Source of the DNA: Hydrogenophaga borbori
GTDB taxonomy: Bacteria; Pseudomonadota; Gammaproteobacteria; Burkholderiales; Burkholderiaceae_C
DNA length: 64,000 nt
Assembly: GCF_003417535.1 (NCBI RefSeq)
Contig: NZ_QVLS01000005.1
Coordinates: 7,501-71,500, forward strand
Direction: 5' to 3'
Positions 50,612-59,455 of the stretch are shown one piece after another. Positions within the stretch are counted from its first letter, which is position 1; each line of letters opens with the position of its first letter. Below the pieces are notes generated by a model. It was given only the letters and a program-made list of their open reading frames with translations. It had not been told where the DNA came from and ran no database searches. The position numbers were made by a program, and so were the translations under genes.

Positions 50612-51094
50612 ATGCCAACCCCACCACCGATGTTTCGCTTCGCCACGCACGACCCGCGCCGCCACCTGGTGGATTGGCTGGCGGCCATGCGCTGCGCCTG
50701 GTACCCGGTCGCGCTCGACGTCGCGCTGAACCCGTCGCAGGACCCCGGGTCGCTGCTCGCCGCCCAGTGCAAGGTGGGGACCGAGACGGTGCTGCTGCAG
50801 CACGACCTGGAGAACCGGCCCGACCACGCGCGCGTGGTCTGCGTGCTGGGGCCGCTGCCCGGACCCGATCCGCTGCCGATGCTGCTGAGCCTGCTGCAGG
50901 GCAATCTGCTCATCGCCTTGCGGGGCCGCGGCGCGGTGCTCGGCCTGGAGGCCGGCGCCGACGCCGTGTGCCTGACGGACGAACTCTGTTTGGCCGAAGG
51001 CGCGGAAGCGGCGTTCCGCGTGCGCCTGCGTCACCTGGCCAGTCAGGCCGAGCGGTGGCGCCGAGGCCTGCTGTTTCCCGAGGCCTGGTCCTGA
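50612..51094 (+). CDS. second CesT-like (type III chaperone-like) protein
   Basis: 160 residues. Same helix-strand-strand-helix-strand-helix order as the preceding gene: RRHLVDWLAAMRCAW, LLAAQCKVGTETVLLQHDLE, HARVVCVLGPLPGP, LPMLLSLLQGNLLIALRG, AVLGLEAGADAVCLTDELC, FRVRLRHLASQAERWRRGLLF. Not recognisably similar to it in residues beyond isolated stretches (LGPLPGP against LGPVPEG). SD AGGAGG at 50596-50601 fixes ATG 50612. 84 nt from the first gene and 62 nt from the effector-like gene, so probably one operon. Confidence 0.55.
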   Translation: MPTPPPMFRFATHDPRRHLVDWLAAMRCAWYPVALDVALNPSQDPGSLLAAQCKVGTETVLLQHDLENRPDHARVVCVLGPLPGPDPLPMLLSLLQGNLLIALRGRGAVLGLEAGADAVCLTDELCLAEGAEAAFRVRLRHLASQAERWRRGLLFPEAWS

Positions 51095-51156
51095 TGCGCC
51101 GCGCGGGCCGACGCGAGCCCCGTGGCCTCCCTTTCCATTGACCCGCTGGTCTCTCC

Positions 51157-54100
51157 ATGAACCCCTTCGCATCCCGGCCGTCCACGGCGCTCCCCCTGCA
51201 TCGCTCGGCCTCGGCGCCGGTCGGCACGCTCCGAGACCGGCCGGGCGGCCAGGGCGCACAGCGGGGCGGTGACCCTGCGCAGGCGTCACCGCTGAAGCCC
51301 AGCGTCGTCCAGTCGGTGGACGAGCTGCTGGGCGGCGCGGTGTTCGACCCCCAGGCGGTCTTCGACAGCTACTGGACCGGTCAGTGGGACCCCCAGGACC
51401 CGCGCGGCAGCCTGTTCGGGCCATTGAGGGGGCCGGCGCTGTACGACGCCGTCGTGCAAGTGCTGCGGGTGGGGCAGGAGAGCCTGCGGGCCCGGCGCCA
51501 CGAGCTGAAGGCGTTCAACAACCTGTTCGAGCCCTTGCTGCACGAGGCCACCGCCGACGCCGAGGCGACCGCCGAGCCCATCGCCGAGCCCATCGCCGAG
51601 CCCATCGCCGAGCCGGTCGTTGAGGCCCGCCGCCCGCCATGGCCGGCGCGCCAGGCGCCGCTGTCCGACCGGCAGGCGCGGCACGTGGTCCACCTGCTGC
51701 TCGACCACCGGGAGGGCGCGGACCTGAGCGATGTCCGGGATTCGGTGGGCCCGCTGGAGGGGATCGATCGGCTCAGGGCGCTCGATCAAGTCGAGCTCAG
51801 CCTGTGCGAGCTCCTGGACATGCACACGATCGGCGACGCCGACGGCCGCCGGATCGCCGCCCTCATCGAGGCCATGCGGCAGAGCGTCGAGGTGAAGGAA
51901 GAAGACCGGCTGCTCGCGGCCTTGCTCCGGGGCGCGCACCCCGGTGACCGGCAGGCCCCGGCGCCGCTGGACGTCTGGGGTTTGATCGATCGCTTGCGCA
52001 AGGGCAAACACGGTGAAGGCGACAACGCCGCCCTCATCGAGCTGTTTGGCGGTCGCACCGGCACCGAACTCTGGGGCGCGATCAACGAGGTGGAGTGTGC
52101 GCTGCGCGAGGGCGCGCACTCGGGCGAGCGCACGCCGCTGTCGGAAGACGAACGCGAAGAGGTGTTGTCCTGCCTCGCGGCCATGCGGCATGGCCTGCTG
52201 CGCGAGAGCCTGTCGACAGCCGCCAGCCTCGACGGGCTGATCACCGAGATCGAGCGGTGGCCCGCGCCGGGCGAGGCGCCGCCGACCCCGGTGCCCCCAT
52301 CGGTGCCGCGCGAGCCGGACGCCCTGGGCGCGCTGGGCCAGCTCATCAACCGGGTGGGCGCCTTGCACGGGTGCCAGCCCCGGGGGCTGACCAAACACCC
52401 GCGCTGGTTCGGCGTGAGGCTCGAGGCTTGCCGGCGGGTGCTGCAACAAGGGGGGGTGCCAGCGCTCCAGCGCCTGCTCGCCCACCTGACCCCGCCCCAG
52501 CAATGGCAGGTGCTGTCGACCCTGGTGGAAGACACGGTGCTGCTGAAACAGTACCCGGCCCTGTTGGCGCTGGAGGATGACGTCTACCGGCACCGCATCG
52601 CCCTGCGGCGGGGCGACCAGCCACTGAAGCGCGTGCGCGACTGGTACCGGCTGGTGTCGACCCAGGCCCGGGCCCTGGCGGTGCCACCCGCCGTGCCCGT
52701 GGGCATCGGGGCCGAGGAGTGGGTGCGGGAACTGTGGATCCTGCTGTACCAGCGCCACCCCGAGCCCTCGCGCCAGCGGGCCGAACTGGGCCGGGCCCTG
52801 GAGCATTACCAGCACGCGCTGGGCGTCAAGACGGACCGCGAGCACGCCGAGGCCCTGTGGCTCGACTCGGTGAGGGCGGCGTTGGCGGCGTCGACATCGG
52901 GGCATGCGCTGCTGGCGGTGCTGCGCCACCGCCTGGGCCTGGACGCGAACGTCGCGCTGGCGCTGATGGCCGCGCTGGCGGAAGCGGTAGCGTTCGACGA
53001 CACCCAGCGCGTCTTGATCCGGCGCGCCGCCGCGATCCTGATGGCCGAGCACGAGCACAGCCTGCTCTGCATTGCCTTGCCCTACCACAAGGCCAGAACG
53101 CCCCAGCGGTTGAACATCTTCTACCCCCGTGCGGCCCGGCCGGACGCGTCGGCGCAGACCCTGGACCACCACCAGCAGCTGCTGAGCCGCTGGCGCGAAC
53201 ACGCGCCCCTGGTTGATCAAGACCTGCACAAGGTTCAGGCGTGGCTGTCGGACCCGCCCACCACCCGGACAGGCCCCGATGGGCAGGCCGTCGAGTTCAC
53301 CCCGGGCGAGCAGTGCGACCACCTGCTCTGCGCGATGGCGCTGCCCCCCAAGCGCGTGGAACTCGCGCTGTTGAAGATCGCGCAATCCAGCACGGACCCG
53401 GACGGGCGCGACAAGTACCTGCTGGTGCGGCGCCTGCTGTCCGAGCTGGTCTATTCCGAGCGCAACGACGCCGGCCGCAACCCGCCCATGAGCGCGCCCG
53501 CCATCCTGCTGCGCGCGCTGGGGGTGGCCTCCAACGGCGTGCGCGAAGGCGGCGCGCACGGATTGGCCATGTTCGCGGTGCGCCTGGGCGCGCACTACAT
53601 GGGCGGCTGGAGCCTTCCGCTGCTGGGTGGGGTCTGCGGGGTCCTGTCGTTGTGGGCCCGGTACCACCTCGAACACGCCAAGTCGCCGGACTACCAGCTG
53701 AACCCCAGCCCGATCCTGGACAACCTGATCCGGTACGTCCCCGTGCTGAACACGGTGTGCCTGTCGGGGCTGCTGCTGTGCACAGGCATCCTGCCGGCGG
53801 CGAACGGCCTCCAGGTTCCCTTCGGCCTCGGCGAGGCGCTGTACCTCATGAACGCCATGCGCGCGCTGCGGCAGGTCATGCAGAGCGGCACGCAGCCCCT
53901 GGCGCGCCTGTTCCGCCTGACCGACGCGCGCGGCGCGGGCCTGCCCGCCCAGCTGACCTTCTTCGTGAACTGCGGCCGCGACGCCCTCTACATGGGCAGC
54001 TCGATCGGCTTCCTCTTCTTCCTCGGCAGGCACCTCGATGAACAGATGGCCGGGTGGGGCGCGCCGCGCTCCACCGGCGACCTGCTGTTGCGCGAGCTGA

Positions 54101-54747
54101 TGAAGACGCTGCCGTCGACGCTGAACGAAATGGTGGACGGCTTCAATCCCGACATCGCCATCCTGTCGGCCCGGTTCGTGTCCTGGCTGAAAGGCGCCCT
54201 GGGGCTGGGCGACGACGACTTCCTGCTGCAGCCCGGCGTGCCCCTGCCACCGGCGGCCGTGCCCGCGCACATGGCCGACCACATCGCCGGACGCAGCGAC
54301 ATCGTCGGCCTCCAGGACCCGTTCAACACCGCGTCGGCGCTGGCGGCCCACCTGGGGCAGCACGAGCTGGCGCTGTTCTTCAAGTGGGTGGCGGTGGTGC
54401 TGAACGGGTTTCTCGGCGCCTTGCGCGGCCGGGAGCTGAGCTACCTGAGAACCACCGACCCCAGGGCCTCCGCGATGGCCCCGCGCGACGGCTTCAACCC
54501 CAGGAACCCCGACGGCCTGCTGGTGGCGCTGGCCTACCTGGCGTCCGCGCTCGCCTCCCAGGTGCGCCAGGGCGCGCGTCACCTGGGGCTGTTGCAGGCA
54601 CCGCCCCCGCAGGTCACGGTACAGATGCCGCCGCAGGTGCGAGAGGCGCAGCGCCTTCGGACCCAGTCGCTGCTGGCCTCGTCCAGAGGCCGGGACGCCG
54701 CGCCCGACACCCCCCGGACGAACACCGACGACATCCCCGGGTCCTGA
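51157..54747 (+). CDS. 1,196-residue effector-like protein of unknown family
   Basis: No family recognised. The first 45 residues are Ser/Pro/Ala/Arg-rich without Lys or a hydrophobic core (MNPFASRPSTALPLHRSASA...), as expected of a type III secretion signal. Residues about 139-154 are a four-unit AEPI/AEPV repeat. Then a long helical region (170-770) rich in Leu/Arg/Glu, with helical pairs that could be solenoid-like. Between about 780 and 1100 four hydrophobic stretches occur (818-837, 861-885, 943-962, 1071-1090), suggesting membrane insertion. The C-terminal ~70 residues are polar. Together with two upstream chaperone-like genes this suggests a secreted effector or translocator; no secretion apparatus genes are in the window. 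The ATG has no clear SD. Confidence 0.6.
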   Translation: MNPFASRPSTALPLHRSASAPVGTLRDRPGGQGAQRGGDPAQASPLKPSVVQSVDELLGGAVFDPQAVFDSYWTGQWDPQDPRGSLFGPLRGPALYDAVVQVLRVGQESLRARRHELKAFNNLFEPLLHEATADAEATAEPIAEPIAEPIAEPVVEARRPPWPARQAPLSDRQARHVVHLLLDHREGADLSDVRDSVGPLEGIDRLRALDQVELSLCELLDMHTIGDADGRRIAALIEAMRQSVEVKEEDRLLAALLRGAHPGDRQAPAPLDVWGLIDRLRKGKHGEGDNAALIELFGGRTGTELWGAINEVECALREGAHSGERTPLSEDEREEVLSCLAAMRHGLLRESLSTAASLDGLITEIERWPAPGEAPPTPVPPSVPREPDALGALGQLINRVGALHGCQPRGLTKHPRWFGVRLEACRRVLQQGGVPALQRLLAHLTPPQQWQVLSTLVEDTVLLKQYPALLALEDDVYRHRIALRRGDQPLKRVRDWYRLVSTQARALAVPPAVPVGIGAEEWVRELWILLYQRHPEPSRQRAELGRALEHYQHALGVKTDREHAEALWLDSVRAALAASTSGHALLAVLRHRLGLDANVALALMAALAEAVAFDDTQRVLIRRAAAILMAEHEHSLLCIALPYHKARTPQRLNIFYPRAARPDASAQTLDHHQQLLSRWREHAPLVDQDLHKVQAWLSDPPTTRTGPDGQAVEFTPGEQCDHLLCAMALPPKRVELALLKIAQSSTDPDGRDKYLLVRRLLSELVYSERNDAGRNPPMSAPAILLRALGVASNGVREGGAHGLAMFAVRLGAHYMGGWSLPLLGGVCGVLSLWARYHLEHAKSPDYQLNPSPILDNLIRYVPVLNTVCLSGLLLCTGILPAANGLQVPFGLGEALYLMNAMRALRQVMQSGTQPLARLFRLTDARGAGLPAQLTFFVNCGRDALYMGSSIGFLFFLGRHLDEQMAGWGAPRSTGDLLLRELMKTLPSTLNEMVDGFNPDIAILSARFVSWLKGALGLGDDDFLLQPGVPLPPAAVPAHMADHIAGRSDIVGLQDPFNTASALAAHLGQHELALFFKWVAVVLNGFLGALRGRELSYLRTTDPRASAMAPRDGFNPRNPDGLLVALAYLASALASQVRQGARHLGLLQAPPPQVTVQMPPQVREAQRLRTQSLLASSRGRDAAPDTPRTNTDDIPGS
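51571..51618 (+). repeat. four tandem 12-bp units within the effector-like gene
   Basis: Three identical copies of GCCGAGCCCATC and a fourth GCCGAGCCGGTC, in frame, encode AEPI-AEPI-AEPI-AEPV. It forms a Pro/Glu-rich linker between the N-terminal and helical regions and is likely length-variable by slippage. Confidence 0.9.
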
Positions 54748-54783
54748 GCCGGGGCCGACCGGCGTCCATATAGGCAGCCGAAA

Positions 54784-54793
54784 ACATATTAAG
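54784..54793 (+). repeat. right copy of the 10-bp direct repeat (ACATATTAAG)
   Basis: Identical and in the same orientation as 49846-49855, 31 nt upstream of the fdh beta-subunit ATG. It could be a -10 region (TATTAA), a regulator half-site shared by both divergent promoters, or the footprint of an insertion event. Confidence 0.65.
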
Positions 54794-54823
54794 TGCCGTG
54801 CATGGTGCTAGCCTGCCGGCACG

Positions 54824-56548
54824 ATGAACCCGCCCCACGACACCCGCGCGGTCATCCCCATCCGCCCGCTGGACCGGCAGGCGCGTGGGGCTGCGCGCCG
54901 CACCCCCAAAGGCCGCCAGGTGGCGCCCGCCGCGCGCGAACGCGTGGCCGCTCTGTGTGCCGGCCTGGAGCCGCGTCCCGATCTGCTGATCGAGCACCTG
55001 CACCGCCTCAACGACGCCGAGGGCGCCCTGCGCCGGGGCCAGCTCGCCGCGCTCGCCGATCGCCTGCGCCTGAGCCAGGTCGAGGTCTACGAGGTCGCGA
55101 GCTTCTACCACCACTTCCACGTCGTCGACGACGAGGCCGCCGCGCCCGCCACCACGGTGCGCGTGTGCACCAGCCTGGCCTGCGCCATGGCCGGTGGCGA
55201 GGACCTGCTGGCCCGCGCGCGCGAGGCCTTGGCGGGCCGCGCCGACGTGGCGGTGGAGGAAGCCCCCTGCATCGGCCAGTGCCACCAGGCCCCGGCCGCC
55301 TGCGCCGGCCAGCGGCAACTGCCCAAGGCCACGGCCGAGTCCATCGTGGACCACGTGGCGCGCGGCGAAACCGGGCCGCGCCAGCTGCCACACCCGCTGC
55401 CCAACGACCTGGGGCAGCTGGGGCGCCTGCTGGCGGGCGACCTCACGCCCGAGGGCGTGATCGCCGAACTCAAGGCCGCCAACCTGCGCGGCCTGGGCGG
55501 CGCGGGCTTCCCGGCCTGGCGCAAATGGGACACGGTGCGCGCGCAGCCCGGCCCGCGCCACGGCGTGGTCAACATCGACGAGGGCGAGGTCGGCACCTTC
55601 AAGGACTGGCTGGTGCTCAGCATGGGCGCGCCGCAGGTGCTGGAGGGCGTGCTGGTCGCGGCCGAGGTGGTGGGCCTGGACCACGTCTGGCTCTACCTGC
55701 GCGACGAGTACCACGACCTGCGGCCGATGCTGCAGCGCGAGATCGAGGCGCTGGCGCCGCGCCTGCAGGCCCTGCGCGAGCGCTTCCCGCACTACCGGCC
55801 GCCGCGCATCGAGCTGCGGCGCGGCGCGGGCGCCTATATCTGCGGCGAGGAGTCCGCGCTCATCGAGTCCATCGAAGGCCGGCGCGGCCTGCCGCGCCTG
55901 AAGCCGCCCATCGTGGCGCTGAACGGCGTGTTCGGCCGGCCCACGCTGGCGCACAACCTGGAGACCCTGTGGTGGGTGCCCGCGCTGCTGGCGCAGGGCG
56001 GGGCGGCCTGGGCCGCGCTGGGCCGGCGCGGGCGCCACGGCCTGCGGCGCTTCTCGGTGTCGGGCCGGGTGAACACGCCCGGCGTGCACCTGGCGCCGGC
56101 GGGCATCACGCTGCGCGAGCTGGTCGACGAGTTCGCGGGCGGCATGCAGGCCGGCCATGAGCTGCACGCCTACCTGCCAGGCGGCGCCTCGGGCGGCATC
56201 CTGCCCGCCGCGCTGGCCGACGTGCCGCTGGACTTCGACACCCTGGCCGAGCACGGCGCCTTCGTCGGCTCCATGGCCGTGGTGGTGATGGGTCAGCACG
56301 ACGGCGTGCGCGACGCCGCGCTCAACCTCATGCGCTTCTTCGAGATGGAGTCCTGCGGCCAGTGCACCCCCTGCCGCGCGGGCACCGGCCAGCTGGTGCG
56401 CCTGATGCAGGCGCCGCGCTGGGACGCCGAGCGCATGGACGAACTCTCGGCCGTGATGCGCGAGGCCAGCATCTGCGGCCTGGGCCAGGCCGCGCCCAAC
56501 CCGGTGGACAGCGTGCGCCGGTTCTTCGCGAAGGAGGTGGGCCTGTGA
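54824..56548 (+). CDS. NAD-dependent formate dehydrogenase beta subunit (NuoE-NuoF fusion)
   Basis: 574 residues. N-terminal NuoE-like thioredoxin-type [2Fe-2S] domain (about 35-190; VCTSLACAM with two Cys and APCIGQCHQAP with two more), fused to a NuoF-like domain: FMN loop LRGLGGAGFPAWRKW, NADH loop GAGAYICGEESALIESIEGRRGLPR and [4Fe-4S] ligands SCGQCTPCRAGTG plus ICGLG. In size and fusion it matches the beta subunit of Methylorubrum-type FDH1 (a W-containing two-subunit enzyme) rather than the separate fdsG/fdsB of Cupriavidus. Passes electrons between formate site and NAD+. Overlaps the alpha gene by 4 nt. Confidence 0.93.
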   Translation: MNPPHDTRAVIPIRPLDRQARGAARRTPKGRQVAPAARERVAALCAGLEPRPDLLIEHLHRLNDAEGALRRGQLAALADRLRLSQVEVYEVASFYHHFHVVDDEAAAPATTVRVCTSLACAMAGGEDLLARAREALAGRADVAVEEAPCIGQCHQAPAACAGQRQLPKATAESIVDHVARGETGPRQLPHPLPNDLGQLGRLLAGDLTPEGVIAELKAANLRGLGGAGFPAWRKWDTVRAQPGPRHGVVNIDEGEVGTFKDWLVLSMGAPQVLEGVLVAAEVVGLDHVWLYLRDEYHDLRPMLQREIEALAPRLQALRERFPHYRPPRIELRRGAGAYICGEESALIESIEGRRGLPRLKPPIVALNGVFGRPTLAHNLETLWWVPALLAQGGAAWAALGRRGRHGLRRFSVSGRVNTPGVHLAPAGITLRELVDEFAGGMQAGHELHAYLPGGASGGILPAALADVPLDFDTLAEHGAFVGSMAVVVMGQHDGVRDAALNLMRFFEMESCGQCTPCRAGTGQLVRLMQAPRWDAERMDELSAVMREASICGLGQAAPNPVDSVRRFFAKEVGL

Positions 56549-59385
56549 GCACCCGCGATCTGCCGCCCGCCGCGGCGCCCATTGCCTTCACGCTCGACGG
56601 CCGCGCGGTGGAAGCCGCGCCCGGCGAGAGCCTGCTGGACGCCGCCGAGCGCGCCGGCGTGGTACTGCCCCGCCTGTGCGCCAGCGAGGGCCTGCGCCCG
56701 GCCGGCAACTGCCGCGCCTGCGTGGTCGAGATCGACGGCGAGCGCGTGCTGGCGCCCTCGTGCTGCCGCGCGCCCACGGCCGGCATGGTGGTCAGGAGCG
56801 ACACGCCGCGCGCCGCCAACGCGCGCCGCACCGTGCTCGAGCTGCTGCAGGCCGACGCGCCGGCCACCACCGCGCTCAAGCACGACAGCGAACTCGCGCA
56901 CTGGGCGCGCGAGAGCGGCGCGCGCGCCGGCCGCTTCGCGCCGCGCGAGGCCGTCGGCCAGGACCTCAGCCACCCGGCCATGGCGGTGAACCGCGACGCT
57001 TGCATCCAGTGCACGCGCTGCATCCGCGCCTGCCGCGAGACCCAGGGCAACGACGTGCTGGGCCTGGCCTTCCGCGGCGGCCACGCGCAAATCGTGTTCG
57101 ACCAGAACGACCCCATGGGCGCCAGCACCTGCGTGGCATGCGGTGAGTGCGTGCAGGCCTGCCCCACGGGCGCCCTCGCGCCGGCCAACGGCGCCTTCGC
57201 CCAGCCCTCGCTCAAGCGGGTGGACTCGGTCTGTCCCTTCTGCGGCGTGGGTTGCCAGCTGCGCTACCACGTCGATGAGAACGATCGCATCGCGCACGTC
57301 GAAGGCATCGCGGGCCCGGCCAACGAGGGCCGCCTGTGCGTCAAGGGCCGCTTCGGCTTTGACTACGCGCACAGCCCCGAGCGCCTCACGCGCCCGCTGA
57401 TCCGCCGCGCCGACGCGCCCAAGGACCCCACGGCCATCGAACGGCGCCAGACCGCGCAGGAGGTGCGCGAACTGTTCCGCGAAGCCAGCTGGGACGAGGC
57501 CCTGGATGCCGCGGCCGCGGGCTTTCGCGCCGCGCTGGGCGCCACCGCCGCGCGCGGCCGCGCCAGCCCGGTGGCCGGCTTCGGCTCGGCCAAGGGCACG
57601 AACGAAGAGGCTTACCTGTTCCAGAAACTGGTGCGCACGGCCTTCGGTACGCACAACGTCGACCACTGCACGCGCCTGTGCCACGCCTCCAGCGTGGCCG
57701 CGCTCATGGAAGGCCTGGGCTCGGGCGTGGTGAGCAACCCGCTGCGCGACGTCGAACACGCCGAGCTGGTGCTGCTGATCGGCGCCAACCCGGCGCAGAA
57801 CCACCCGGTGGGCGCGACCTGGATCAAGAACGCCATCCGCCGCGGCACGCGGCTGGTGCTGGCCGATCCGCGGCGCACCGAGCTGGCGCGCCACGCCTGG
57901 CGCTACCTGGGCTTCTCGCCCGGCAGCGACGTGGCCCTGCTCAACGCCATGCTGCACGTGATCGTGGCCGAGGGCCTCACCGACCCCGCCTACATCGCCG
58001 CGCACACGCGCGACTTCGACGCCATCCAGGCCCACGTCGCGGCCTTCACGCCCGAGGCCATGGCGCCGGTCTGCGGTATCGCCCCCGAGGCGATCCGCGA
58101 GGTCGCGCGCGCCTTCGCCAGCGCCAAGAGCGCCATGATCCTCTGGGGCATGGGCGTGAGCCAGCACGCGCACGGCACCGAGAACGCGCGCGCGCTGATC
58201 GCGCTCTCGCTGATCACGGGCCAGATCGGCCGGCCCGGCACCGGCCTGCACCCCTTGCGCGGCCAGAACAACGTGCAGGGCGCGAGCGACGCCGGCCTCA
58301 TTCCCATGGTGCTGCCCGACTACGCGCGCGTGAACGACGCCTCGGCGCGCGAGCGCGCCGAGGCCCTGTGGCGCCTGGCGCCCGGCACCCTGGGCGCCGA
58401 GCCCGGGCTCACGGTGGTCGAGATCATCGAGGCCGCCTACCGCGGCGACATCAGCGCCATGCTGGTCCAGGGCGAGAACCCGGCCATGAGCGACCCCGAC
58501 GCCGCGCACGCGCGCGCAGCGCTCGCGGGGCTGAAGCACCTCGTGGTGCAGGACATCTTTCTGACCGAGACCGCCGCGCTGGCCGACGTGGTGCTGCCCG
58601 CCACCGCCTGGCCCGAGAAGACCGGCAGCGTGACCAACACCGATCGCTGCGTGCAGCTGGGCCGCAAGGCCGTGGCCTCGCCCGGCGAGGCGCGCGCCGA
58701 CGCCTGGATCACCGAGCAGCTGGCCCGCCGCCTGGGCCTGGGCTGGGGCTATGGCATCGCGCCCGACGGCTCGGGCACCGGCGACGGCGCGCAAGGCATC
58801 GGCGCCGTGTACGAGGAGATGCGCGCGCTCATGCCCAGCATCGCCGGGCTGTCGTGGCCCCGCCTGTGGCGCGATGGCGCGGTGACCTACCCGGTGAGCG
58901 ACGAGCAGGACCCGGGCCAGCCCGTGGTCTTCACAGAGGGCTTCCCCATGCCCGAAGGCCGCGCGCGCCTGGTGCCCGCCGCGCTGGTGCCGCCGGCCGA
59001 GCGGCCCGACGGCGAGTACCCGTTGGTGCTCATCACCGGCCGCCAGCTGGAGCACTGGCACACCGGCAGCATGACGCGGCGCAGCGCGGTGCTCGACGCG
59101 ATCGAGCCCAGCCCGGTGGTGAGCCTGAACCCCGCCACCGCCGAGCGCTTGGGCCTGCGCGCGGGCGCGCTGGCGCGCGTGCGCTCGCGGCGCGGCGCCA
59201 TCGCCCTGCCGGTGCGCGTGGACGAAGCGATGCCGCCCGACACGGCCTTCATCCCCTTCGCCTACGCCGAGGCGGCGGCCAACCTGCTGACCAATCCCGT
59301 GCTCGATCCGCTGGGCAAGATCGCCGAACTCAAGTACTGTGCGGTGGACGTGCGGCCCGAGACGCACGAGGCGGCGTCGGCCTGA
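56545..59385 (+). CDS. NAD-dependent formate dehydrogenase alpha (catalytic) subunit
   Basis: 946 residues from GTG 56545 (SD AAGGAGG 7 nt upstream; GTGA overlap with beta). Order: NuoG-like [2Fe-2S] domain (CASEGLRPAGNCRACVVEI...CCRAP), His-Cys cluster region, two [4Fe-4S] sites (CIQCTRCIRAC, CVACGECVQAC), molybdopterin N-domain with CPFCGVGCQL, then bis-MGD domain with NVDHCTRLCHASSVAAL. Cys375 in DHC is the Mo/W ligand (selenocysteine in some homologues), followed by the adjacent catalytic-region His. C-terminal molybdopterin dinucleotide-binding domain from about residue 820. Soluble, cytoplasmic oxidation of formate to CO2 with NAD+. Confidence 0.96.
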   Translation: MSTRDLPPAAAPIAFTLDGRAVEAAPGESLLDAAERAGVVLPRLCASEGLRPAGNCRACVVEIDGERVLAPSCCRAPTAGMVVRSDTPRAANARRTVLELLQADAPATTALKHDSELAHWARESGARAGRFAPREAVGQDLSHPAMAVNRDACIQCTRCIRACRETQGNDVLGLAFRGGHAQIVFDQNDPMGASTCVACGECVQACPTGALAPANGAFAQPSLKRVDSVCPFCGVGCQLRYHVDENDRIAHVEGIAGPANEGRLCVKGRFGFDYAHSPERLTRPLIRRADAPKDPTAIERRQTAQEVRELFREASWDEALDAAAAGFRAALGATAARGRASPVAGFGSAKGTNEEAYLFQKLVRTAFGTHNVDHCTRLCHASSVAALMEGLGSGVVSNPLRDVEHAELVLLIGANPAQNHPVGATWIKNAIRRGTRLVLADPRRTELARHAWRYLGFSPGSDVALLNAMLHVIVAEGLTDPAYIAAHTRDFDAIQAHVAAFTPEAMAPVCGIAPEAIREVARAFASAKSAMILWGMGVSQHAHGTENARALIALSLITGQIGRPGTGLHPLRGQNNVQGASDAGLIPMVLPDYARVNDASARERAEALWRLAPGTLGAEPGLTVVEIIEAAYRGDISAMLVQGENPAMSDPDAAHARAALAGLKHLVVQDIFLTETAALADVVLPATAWPEKTGSVTNTDRCVQLGRKAVASPGEARADAWITEQLARRLGLGWGYGIAPDGSGTGDGAQGIGAVYEEMRALMPSIAGLSWPRLWRDGAVTYPVSDEQDPGQPVVFTEGFPMPEGRARLVPAALVPPAERPDGEYPLVLITGRQLEHWHTGSMTRRSAVLDAIEPSPVVSLNPATAERLGLRAGALARVRSRRGAIALPVRVDEAMPPDTAFIPFAYAEAAANLLTNPVLDPLGKIAELKYCAVDVRPETHEAASA

Positions 59386-59455
59386 CCTGCCTCAAGCCCC
59401 GGGCCGCGACCCTGGCCCCTCATGGGCCATCGACCCGCGACCACAGGAGACCCGC

